9,400 bases of DNA, from positions 1-9,400 of the forward strand of contig SLDF01000094.1 in the NCBI GenBank assembly GCA_007125435.1, written 5' to 3'. Below, one piece after another: positions 1 to 6,717 of the stretch. Numbering within the stretch: position 1 is the stretch's first letter; each line of letters starts with the position of its first letter. Made by a program: the position numbers and the translations under genes. The notes beneath the pieces are model-generated. The model ran no database searches, was not told where the DNA came from, and saw only the letters and a list, made by a program, of their open reading frames with translations. Source of the stretch: Saprospiraceae bacterium. Lineage in GTDB: Bacteria > Bacteroidota > Bacteroidia > Chitinophagales > Saprospiraceae.

Positions 1-20
1 ATTGTATTATGTAAATAAAA

Positions 21-46
21 CTTGAAAGCCTACAGCCTACTTCAAG
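21..46. repeat. Degenerate CTTGAA/TTCAAG inverted repeat
   Basis: CTTGAA (21-26) is the inverse complement of TTCAAG (41-46). Between them lies AGCCTACAGCCTAC, which holds two copies of AGCCTAC. It is a weak 6-bp stem with a 14-nt loop in gene-free DNA at the window edge. It looks like the low-complexity intergenic repeats of some Bacteroidota genomes. No function can be assigned. Confidence 0.3.
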
Positions 47-48
47 CC

Positions 49-152
49 TAAACAGCGGAGAGCACGGAGTGCTCATAGCGTAAACAGCAAACGGAGGCGA
101 TAGCCGACCGTTTGCATAAACAGCCGAAGTGAGGCGAATGCCAAACGAAGGC
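49..152. repeat. Three TAAACAGC-led hairpin modules
   Basis: The octamer TAAACAGC occurs at 49-56, 81-88 and 117-124, so the modules are 32 and 36 bp apart. Each is followed by a self-complementary stretch. Module 1 has GAGCAC (60-65) pairing with GTGCTC (69-74) around a 3-nt loop. Module 2 has GCAAACGG (87-94) pairing with CCGTTTGC (108-115), with an inner GGC-GATA-GCC. Module 3 is weaker but shares the core GAGGCGA-nn-GCC with module 2 (94-105 and 131-142). The stems differ in sequence while the leader is constant. No open reading frame of note crosses this stretch. It may be a dispersed palindromic repeat or structured transcript; the sequence alone does not decide. Confidence 0.55.
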
Positions 153-171
153 GAAAACAAAATACACCTAA

Positions 172-203
172 CTAGCAGCTTGCAGCTTGAAACTTGCAGC
201 TAG
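172..203. repeat. CTTGCAGCT direct repeat bounded by CTAGC/GCTAG
   Basis: The nonamer CTTGCAGCT occurs at 179-187 and 193-201. The whole block is bounded by CTAGC (172-176) and its inverse complement GCTAG (199-203). It lies between the hairpin modules and the 147-bp element. It is low-complexity intergenic DNA with no assignable function. Confidence 0.4.
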
Positions 204-218
204 ATACTATATTCTGCG

Positions 219-365
219 TGAGGGATAGAAGTGATATGAGTGGCTGACGAATGGCAAGCAGGAATATGTAGGTGGGGGCGACCGGAGGAAGCCACCAGAT
301 ACATAATGACTGCCCATGAGACAGTCAGGAATACAAGCGAATAGCCCGGCCCGTAGGGACACGCC
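219..365 (+). repeat. 147-bp structured repeat element, left copy (candidate ncRNA)
   Basis: This is one of two copies in the window; the other is inverted at 9254-9400 and has the same length. A 21-nt 5' block starting TGAGGGATAG (219-239) matches the other copy at 19 of 21 positions. A 37-nt 3' block ending GGGACACGCC (329-365) matches at 35 of 37. An apical block (277-293) matches at 15 of 17. Between these the sequence has diverged but still folds. TGGCTG (241-246) pairs with CAGTCA (322-327), with one G-U pair. ATGGCA (251-256) pairs with TGCCCAT (311-317), with one bulge. TATGTA (265-270) pairs with TACATA (300-305), and GGTGG (271-275) with CCACC (292-296), holding the conserved loop at the tip. 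CCC-GTA-GGG near the 3' end can form a small hairpin. Conserved ends plus covarying stems suggest a structured RNA or a palindromic non-autonomous repeat. Short overlapping reading frames across it on the minus strand are not credible genes. Confidence 0.75.
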
Positions 366-412
366 ATAATAAAAAAGCAGCTGACTACACATAAGCGTAA
401 AATCAACTGCTT
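366..412 (-). terminator. Rho-independent terminator of the dcp gene
   Basis: Read on the minus strand, AAGCAGTTGA (412-403) pairs with TCAGCTGCTT (384-375) as a 10-bp stem with one G-U pair and an 18-nt loop. It is followed at once by a run of Ts (376-371) and ATTAT. The G-U pair would be an A-C mismatch on the plus strand, so the structure works as a terminator only for leftward transcription. It begins 24 bp after the dcp stop codon. Confidence 0.7.
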
Positions 413-436
413 GTATCTCTTATAAGTGCGCCTATC

Positions 437-2704
437 TTACTGCAGGCCTCTCCTCTGGAGAAGCGGTGCCAATGCCGGTGTTGCTCTTCCTCTAAACTCG
501 GAGTACAATTGATCTGCCGGGGCAGAACCACCTCTTTCTAAAATAATCTCTCTAAATCGCTGCGCCGTATTTCTATCAAGAGTATTGCCAGTCTTCTCGA
601 ATGCAGCGAAGGTGTCAGCGTCCAAAACTTCTGACCAGATGTAGCTGTAATAACCTGCTGAATAACCGCCGGCGAAAATGTGATTAAAGTACGTACTCTT
701 ATATCTGAACGGTATGTAAGACGGTAGCTTAAGTCTTGTCTGGGTCATGAACTCGACCATTTCGTGATCTGCTGCGACGGAAGAAGGCTCGCTATGGTAT
801 CTCATATCAAGATATGAGGCAGCCAAATACTCTACTGTTTTGAAACCCATGTTAAATAGTCTGCTCTCTTCGACTTTATCAATAAGAGACTTTGGTATGG
901 TTTCTCCAGTCTTGTAGTGCTTAGCTGTGCGCTTAACCATTCTGCCATCAAGTACCCAGTTTTCCATCAATTGCGATGGCAGCTCTACGAAGTCTCTGGA
1001 AACTGATGTCCCGGCAAACATCTGGTATTTGACGTTGGATAGAAGTCCGTGCAGTGCATGCCCCATTTCATGATAAAAAGTCTCGACTTCTCGCAAAGTA
1101 AGCAATGAAGGTTCTTTTTTGGATGGTGGAGAGAAGTTGCAAACAATAGTAATAACCGGAGCTATACGATTACCTTGCTCATCCGTACTCTGCTTTCTGA
1201 AGCTACTCATCCAGGCACCACCCCTCTTGCTACTGCGAGGGAAGAAGTCCATATAAATGACACCAATATGATCACCATTGGTTTCTGTGACTTCGTAAGC
1301 TCTCACATCTTCATGGTACACAGGGACGTTTTTCAGTGGTGTGAACTTAAGACCCCAAAGCCTGTCAGAAAGCATGAAGAAGCCATTGATCACGTTATCA
1401 AGCTCAAAATAAGGTCTAAGAGCCTCTGCGTCTAAGTCATATTTTTTCTTTCTGATTTTCTCAGTGTAATATGCCCAGTCCCATGGCTGAAGATCAAATT
1501 TACCACCTTCTTTGTCTATGAGTTCTTGAATAGCTTTAGCTTCATCTTCCGCCATTTTAAGAGCAGGTGTCCACAATTGATTCAATAGGTCCATGACACG
1601 ATCCGGTGTCTTGGCCATGCTTTCCTGCAACACGTAATGTGCATGTGTGTTATAACCGAGCATTTGGGCTTTTTCGTGTCTAAGCTCGACCATTTCTTTG
1701 AGGATAGGTCCATTCATTCTGTCAGAATGACTATTGCCTTTAGAAAGATGAGCTTCCATTATTTCTTGTCTCAACTCTCTATTATCGGCATACTGTAGGA
1801 AGGGTTGTAGACTAGGTGGAGATAGTGTAAACACCCAGCCCTTTATTTTCATATCCTTAGCTCTTTCTTTAGCTGCTTCTACAACAGTCTCCGGTAGTCC
1901 TGACAAATCGTTTTTATCAGTAATAACCAATTTGTAGTCATTGATATCCTGAAGTACATTATCCCCAAATTGAACAGATAGGTAAGCCAGTCTGGAGTTA
2001 ATTTCTTTTAATCTAGATTTATCGCCTTCAGAAAGTTGAGCACCTCTTCTCACAAATTTCTTTTGCACCTCGGTCAATAAGTATCTTTGCTCAGGGGTAG
2101 TGGAGCTAAAGTCAATGCTACCGGTGCTACCTGACCCGGAAGCACCTCCTCTCATTTCATTTCTCAAACGTTCAGATTTTTCTTCTATTTCTCTAGCAAG
2201 AGATTCATCTTGATTCTCTTCATACCTCTCTTTAAGACGAACGATCTCAGCACGTTCGCCAGCGAAGGACTCTACATCTTCCACCGTTCTACCTAGAAAA
2301 ATATTAAACAAAGCTTCATTGCTGTAGATGTCATCTTCATGCTCTGACAATATGGGTTTCATTTCCCTTGCCAACTCTTGAAGGTAGTCATTTGTATTGG
2401 CTGATAAAAGGTTATCAAAGATTGAACTGATGTGATTAAGCTTGTGCCAGCTTTTCTCAAACTTTTCATAGGTATTTTCAAACGTTGGATTTGGCTCATT
2501 TACAATCTCCTCAATCATTTGATTTTGTTCAACCATAGCAGCTTCCAGAGCCGGCTTAAAGTGACTATCGTTTATCTTATTGAAAGGAGGTACATCAAAT
2601 GGTGTATTGTAGTCATTTAATAATGGATTGCCACTTTGAGCATATGCCAAATGACTCAAAACAATAGAGCAACAAACCAAAGGAATCATCATAATTAACT
2701 TCAT
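437..2704 (-). CDS. dcp: Peptidyl-dipeptidase Dcp-type M3 zinc metallopeptidase, secreted
   Basis: Family M3 zinc peptidase of the Dcp type, expected to release dipeptides from the C-terminus of oligopeptides, here probably in the periplasm. Numbering is from the ATG at 2704 (755 residues). Residues 1-22 form a signal peptide ending AYA before QSG. The zinc site is HEMGH (H545, catalytic E546, H549) with third ligand E574 in DFVELPSQ, 25 residues after H549 as in neurolysin. Substrate-binding residues are expected at H675, Y681 and Y685/Y686 in HIFAGGYSAGYY. QPWDWAYY, PYFEL, VPVYH.DVR and the C-terminal RFREIILERG...FRGR...LLQRRGL match remembered E. coli Dcp closely. An extra segment of about 54 residues (roughly 150-203), charged helix then Gly/Ser-rich, is absent from E. 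coli Dcp. An in-frame ATG at 2746 would add 14 residues; the later start was chosen because the signal peptide begins there. The gene follows tricorn on the same strand with a gap of about 400 bp, so it probably has its own promoter. A terminator follows the stop. Confidence 0.94.
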   Translation of the reverse strand: MKLIMMIPLVCCSIVLSHLAYAQSGNPLLNDYNTPFDVPPFNKINDSHFKPALEAAMVEQNQMIEEIVNEPNPTFENTYEKFEKSWHKLNHISSIFDNLLSANTNDYLQELAREMKPILSEHEDDIYSNEALFNIFLGRTVEDVESFAGERAEIVRLKERYEENQDESLAREIEEKSERLRNEMRGGASGSGSTGSIDFSSTTPEQRYLLTEVQKKFVRRGAQLSEGDKSRLKEINSRLAYLSVQFGDNVLQDINDYKLVITDKNDLSGLPETVVEAAKERAKDMKIKGWVFTLSPPSLQPFLQYADNRELRQEIMEAHLSKGNSHSDRMNGPILKEMVELRHEKAQMLGYNTHAHYVLQESMAKTPDRVMDLLNQLWTPALKMAEDEAKAIQELIDKEGGKFDLQPWDWAYYTEKIRKKKYDLDAEALRPYFELDNVINGFFMLSDRLWGLKFTPLKNVPVYHEDVRAYEVTETNGDHIGVIYMDFFPRSSKRGGAWMSSFRKQSTDEQGNRIAPVITIVCNFSPPSKKEPSLLTLREVETFYHEMGHALHGLLSNVKYQMFAGTSVSRDFVELPSQLMENWVLDGRMVKRTAKHYKTGETIPKSLIDKVEESRLFNMGFKTVEYLAASYLDMRYHSEPSSVAADHEMVEFMTQTRLKLPSYIPFRYKSTYFNHIFAGGYSAGYYSYIWSEVLDADTFAAFEKTGNTLDRNTAQRFREIILERGGSAPADQLYSEFRGRATPALAPLLQRRGLQ

Positions 2705-3121
2705 ATATTTATAGTTTATAATTTTAAAATAATGGCTTGATAACATTTAAACTTTCAATATCAATACTTTCATTGCGATTAATCAAAGTGTATATAAACG
2801 ACTATCGTAAGAGTAGAAGGCTTTCAATGATAGCGCAATTGAATGACATGTTAGCTAAGTCTGTAATGATATTATCATAAAGGTTTTATAGAATATTTCA
2901 TAATGTCATATGCAGCATAAACCCCCTGTCAAATTGGAAGCAAGTAGATTTCATTTGCAATCTGCAATCAACACTTATCGATGACGTGCAAAATTAAAAA
3001 AAGTTTATCAATAGCACACGCCGATGTTAACGCACAGTTGATTTCAAATAGTATCTCTGTAGGTAAAATGTCTTCAGACTACCATTTTTATTACAAAGCA
3101 ATATGGAGTCAAATTAGTCTG
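2705..3121. other. Intergenic region between the tricorn stop and the dcp start
   Basis: This AT-rich stretch of about 417 bp lies upstream of dcp and should hold its promoter and leader. Read on the minus strand, TAATTTTG (2996-2989) matches the Bacteroidota -7 pattern TAnnTTTG. The nearest upstream TTG is only 12 bp away, shorter than the usual spacing of about 19, so it is weak. A second partial match, TACACTTTG, lies near 2785-2793 with a 3-nt spacer. ATGATA-t-TATCAT at 2866-2878 is a 13-bp perfect palindrome, and TGCAATC is tandemly doubled near 2956-2969. No tRNA, credible small gene or good terminator for the tricorn gene is visible. Confidence 0.5.
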
Positions 3122-6100
3122 TTAAGGTGTTCGCTTTTCGACTGCCGGTGCTTCAGGCTTTACACATGGATTATCTTCAAGTTGGTTCATTAACACTTCT
3201 ACTGCTTTCTTAAGCTGTGCATCAATGCCTTTTGCCAGAGAGGTGTAGTCTTCCGTAACTTCAATATCGGGGTCTACACCATGTCCTTCCGGAAACCACT
3301 CGCCATCAGGATGGAACATTCTAAATGTTGGTGCAGTCACATTGCCTCCATCTATTAAGGGTGGTGTGCCTGATATGCCAATCAGTCCTCCCCATGTCCT
3401 GGTTCCGATCAATGGCCCCAGGCCGGCTTTTCTAAAATAGTCCGGGAATGCATCGCCACCAGAGCCACTCCAGCCATTGATCAGCATAGCCTTAGGACCA
3501 AAATGAGCAACCGGTGGCCATTGCCAATCCATACCATCTCTCGTTTTCCAATATGCCAATGGTTTTCTATCCAGCAGCTCTATAAAGCGATCGGGAATCT
3601 GTCCACCATTGTTAAATCTCTCGTCGATGATAAGTGCCGGCTTCTTATATTGTCCATAAAACATACGCACCAATTCGTACTGACCATCCATACCGGTAGA
3701 AGGCACATAGACATATCCAATCTTCCCATCAGATAGGCTATCTACATATTGACGATTAGCTTCAATCCAGGCTAAGTTCCTGAGTCTATCCTCAGATCGC
3801 AATGTTTTTACATAAACGGCTTTGTGTTCGCCATTACCAGATCGAGACTTGACTATAAGCTCTACCGTTGATGCTGCCAATCCACTCAAGGCCTCGTTTG
3901 GATGTCTAAACGAAGAAAGATCCATACCATTGACTGAAATAATATAGTCACCCTCCTGTACCTCTATACCAGGCTCCGCAAAAGGAGAACGAACCTCAGT
4001 ATCCCAATCCGCAGCTAGGATGATCTTGTCAATAAAATAGCCTGTATCATCCCTACCCCAATCAATACCTAGATAGCCAATATTATCAGATCGACTTTCT
4101 TCGAACCTTTCTCCACCACTTCTATATGCATGTGAAGCATTGAGTTCTCCGATAAGTTCTCCAATGACGTAATTGACATCAGAACGACTGCAAGCTCTGT
4201 CAAGAATAGTTTGATAGTGCTCCTTCACCGACAGCCAGTCCAAGCCATGCATATTTCTATCATAGAAGTAGTCTCTTTGTATTCGCCAGCTCTCATTAAA
4301 AAGCTGTTGCCACTCTTCGCGAGGATCCAACCTCAACCTCATTCCCGACAAATCAATTGAAGTATTTAAACTTTGATCATTGGAAGGCTCGATAATGTAA
4401 AAACTGTTGCCTTTACTCACAAGGAGCTTTTTACCGTTGGCAGTTACTTGAGCTTTACTTATGCCATCAGTAATTTTTTTATCTTCTCTTTTTTTCAGAT
4501 CATAGTATTTAAGCTCTGATTGCCCAGTTACACCTCTTTTAGGGTATTGTATAAAAATAAGTTTGTCTTCAGTAGCTATAAGGTTGCTATAGTTTCCAGC
4601 ATCCAATGGCAACAAAACCATACGCTTTTCAATGCCATCAAAGTCAATAGATAGGCTCTCATCTTTATCGGCATCACTTTCTGACGATTTTTCATCCTCC
4701 TCGGCATCATCAGATAATGCCACATCGTTTTTAGGAGCCAGTGGAGAAACCTGGTCTTTAGTCAGTGTAAAAGCTGCTATTCTGGTATTATTGGCATAGA
4801 CCCACGAGTTATCAAAGCCACTATAAATTGGCGAAAATGCATTGTTTATGAGTACGTATATATATCTGTTTTGGGGGTCAAATTCCGGAAGTGAAATATC
4901 ATACAGTCCCCCACCAATTGTATGACTTTGGCTTTCTTCAGTGTCGTAGACCAATACTGCTTGTGGTTCATTTTCACGTTGCATATTCATAGCAATATAT
5001 CTACTATCAGCAGACCAGTCAACAACAAAGTTGTCCAGGGCATAATGATTCATAGATTTCTGTTTATAGATATCAGTGACTTTACCTGATTCAATATCGA
5101 CATATGCCACTTGAAGGGCTTGATCAATGAATGCCAACTTTTTCGAGTCCGGAGACCAGAAAGGTTGATATCGGTACCCATCTGTATATGAGGTTATTTT
5201 CTTTGTTTCCGAATTTTTATAATCGAAAAGGTAGAGATTATATTCACCGTCTTCATCAGACCAGTAAGCTATATATTTTCCATCCGGAGACCATGCGGGA
5301 TATCTCTCGGCCGAACCGGTTTTTTGAGAAATATTTCTAGTTGCTCCATTGGACTTGGGTACATCGTAGAGTTCTCCTCTGGCTTCTACTACTATTCTTT
5401 TACCATTTGGAGATACAGAGGCATTTCTAGCGTAGTCACTCACTTCAACCTGTCTCGGCTTAAGCTCATCAAAGTCAGCAATAATATTGATATTGACTTT
5501 TTGTATATCATCATTTGCTAGCGATAATGTATACAAGTCACCACCTGCTTCAAACACAATATCATTTGGTCCTGCAGCAGGAAACTGAACGTCAAACTGA
5601 TCAAAGGCAGTAACTTGCACATGACGCTCATCATCGAGACTGTATTTCCAAATATTAAACCTCATGTCATCTCCTCTGTCAGAAAGGTAGTAAATAGCAT
5701 TATCGCACCACATGGGAAGTTCACAATTGGCATCAACATTTGTGATATTCTTAGACTCATAAGTTTCTAGATTGAATATATGTACATCTGCAGCTGTGCC
5801 ACCTCTATAACGTTTCCATGTTCGGTATAGTCGCGACTTATCAGTAAACACTATTTGCTTACCATCCGGTGAAACGCTTCCATTTTCAGCATGTGCTATT
5901 GGTAATTTTTCGGATAGGCCACCATTTACTGGTTGTTTGTAGAATTGGTTAAAGCGTTGCTTTCCGCTTTTCTTAGATGAAGCATAGATGATGTGCTGGC
6001 CATCTGGAGTCCAGTCTACTACCCTTTCTCCCATACTATGGTATGTGAGTCGAGTTGGTAAGCCGCCATCGATAGAGATAGTGTAAACATTAGAAAGCCC

Positions 6101-6382
6101 ATCGTAATTACCAGTAAAGGCAACTGTCTTGCCATCAGGTGAAAACCTTGCCCATGATTCCAGACCTGGAGGAGAACTGAGTTTGATAGCAGTACCTCCA
6201 TTCTTTTCAACCAGCCATAGGTCGTTAGCAAAAGAAAAAACAATATGCTTATCTGAAATGTCCGGATATCTAAAAATTGGATTATGAGTCTGCCCAATAC
6301 ATAATGTGCTAATAAAGGCAATAACGCTTATGAATACAAGTTTCACTAAAGTCATAATTGAGATTTTAAAGCATGTGGTCAT
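3122..6382 (-). CDS. Tricorn protease homologue (S41 serine protease), secreted
   Basis: A 1086-residue tricorn-type peptidase. Thermoplasma tricorn is a large self-assembling enzyme that cuts oligopeptides into short peptides. Residues 10-30 form a signal peptide ending CIG before Q31, so this one should be periplasmic. Two beta-propellers follow (about 35-330 and 330-680), with repeated SPDGK-type blades (FSPDGKTVAF, WTPDGQHIIY, WSPDGKYIAY). An acidic insertion (557-576) interrupts the second. Next come C1 (about 683-760), PDZ (about 769-865, EGDYIISVNG) and the C2 catalytic core (to about 1067), then a Pro-rich tail. The catalytic tetrad maps to S750-H751 (NASHAY), nucleophile S974 (WSGSGGD) and E1032 (PEGHGV). 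The spacing S974 to E1032 is 58 residues, the same as tricorn S965 to E1023. G975 stands where tricorn has D966. ATG 6355 (M10) is an equally plausible start and would place the signal peptide at the N-terminus. The gene is divergent from the receptor gene and upstream of dcp on the same strand. Confidence 0.94.
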   Translation of the reverse strand: MTTCFKISIMTLVKLVFISVIAFISTLCIGQTHNPIFRYPDISDKHIVFSFANDLWLVEKNGGTAIKLSSPPGLESWARFSPDGKTVAFTGNYDGLSNVYTISIDGGLPTRLTYHSMGERVVDWTPDGQHIIYASSKKSGKQRFNQFYKQPVNGGLSEKLPIAHAENGSVSPDGKQIVFTDKSRLYRTWKRYRGGTAADVHIFNLETYESKNITNVDANCELPMWCDNAIYYLSDRGDDMRFNIWKYSLDDERHVQVTAFDQFDVQFPAAGPNDIVFEAGGDLYTLSLANDDIQKVNINIIADFDELKPRQVEVSDYARNASVSPNGKRIVVEARGELYDVPKSNGATRNISQKTGSAERYPAWSPDGKYIAYWSDEDGEYNLYLFDYKNSETKKITSYTDGYRYQPFWSPDSKKLAFIDQALQVAYVDIESGKVTDIYKQKSMNHYALDNFVVDWSADSRYIAMNMQRENEPQAVLVYDTEESQSHTIGGGLYDISLPEFDPQNRYIYVLINNAFSPIYSGFDNSWVYANNTRIAAFTLTKDQVSPLAPKNDVALSDDAEEDEKSSESDADKDESLSIDFDGIEKRMVLLPLDAGNYSNLIATEDKLIFIQYPKRGVTGQSELKYYDLKKREDKKITDGISKAQVTANGKKLLVSKGNSFYIIEPSNDQSLNTSIDLSGMRLRLDPREEWQQLFNESWRIQRDYFYDRNMHGLDWLSVKEHYQTILDRACSRSDVNYVIGELIGELNASHAYRSGGERFEESRSDNIGYLGIDWGRDDTGYFIDKIILAADWDTEVRSPFAEPGIEVQEGDYIISVNGMDLSSFRHPNEALSGLAASTVELIVKSRSGNGEHKAVYVKTLRSEDRLRNLAWIEANRQYVDSLSDGKIGYVYVPSTGMDGQYELVRMFYGQYKKPALIIDERFNNGGQIPDRFIELLDRKPLAYWKTRDGMDWQWPPVAHFGPKAMLINGWSGSGGDAFPDYFRKAGLGPLIGTRTWGGLIGISGTPPLIDGGNVTAPTFRMFHPDGEWFPEGHGVDPDIEVTEDYTSLAKGIDAQLKKAVEVLMNQLEDNPCVKPEAPAVEKRTP

Positions 6383-6438
6383 GTGTCAGTCATTGCCCAA
6401 CAATCATGCAGAATAAATGATAAGTAATTTAATGGACA

Positions 6439-6446
6439 CAAATATA
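6439..6446 (-). promoter_or_regulatory. Candidate -7 box of the tricorn gene
   Basis: Read on the minus strand this is TATATTTG, an exact match to the Bacteroidota -7 consensus TAnnTTTG. About 20 bp upstream lies TTTCGG (near 6470-6465), only a partial match to the -33 TTTG box. Transcription from here would give a leader of roughly 50-80 nt to either tricorn start codon. It is a motif match only. Confidence 0.4.
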
Positions 6447-6615
6447 ATCTTTTACAAACCTGAGCCGAAATAAAACACCGCAGAATTAAATCTACGAGCT
6501 TCTCATTAATAATATTATACGTAACCAGGTATCAATTGTGTCAAATATCTTATTATCAGAAGTTAATACAAGGTTAATGACCATCATCAATCAACAATAT
6601 TGCCATTAGTACTGT

Positions 6616-6623
6616 TAATTTTG
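6616..6623 (+). promoter_or_regulatory. Candidate -7 box of the receptor gene
   Basis: TAATTTTG matches the Bacteroidota -7 consensus TAnnTTTG. The nearest upstream TTG (6600-6602) is 13 bp away, shorter than the usual spacing of about 19, so the -33 element is weak or different. The leader to the ATG at 6718 would be about 90 nt. Confidence 0.33.
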
Positions 6624-6717
6624 TTGTCATGAAATTGTAAAAAGTGAATAGCGCGTGACCACTCCATTGCACTCCCAATTGTAAATACAATCTAATTTAA
6701 TACGTATAATACAACCA

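Larger units (their letters stand above)
6383..6717. other. Divergent intergenic region between the tricorn and receptor genes
   Basis: This AT-rich 335-bp region must drive the tricorn gene leftward and the receptor gene rightward. It contains one TAnnTTTG promoter candidate for each direction, listed separately. GTTAAT occurs at 6562-6567 and 6573-6578, 11 bp or about one helical turn apart, and again at 6614-6619 inside the receptor promoter candidate. No RNA gene, riboswitch or small gene is recognised here. Confidence 0.55.

Noticed and set aside
49..152. CRISPR array from the repeated TAAACAGC
   Set aside because: The repeat is only 8 nt, the intervening segments are self-complementary, and there are no cas genes.
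200..406. Overlapping minus-strand reading frames of 61-68 codons
   Set aside because: They run across the structured 147-bp element and into the dcp terminator, have no recognisable domain, and the base conservation follows RNA-like structure, not codons.
1175..1435. Plus-strand reading frames inside the dcp and tricorn genes
   Set aside because: They lie opposite strongly conserved peptidase coding sequence and encode no recognisable product.
2640..2704. Lipoprotein signal in the Dcp leader (PLVCC)
   Set aside because: The residue before Cys is Val, and a good signal peptidase I site (AYA before Q) lies further along.
3060..3121. Rho-independent terminator after the tricorn gene
   Set aside because: AGACTA and TAGTCT can pair, but the loop is over 30 nt and no T-run follows.
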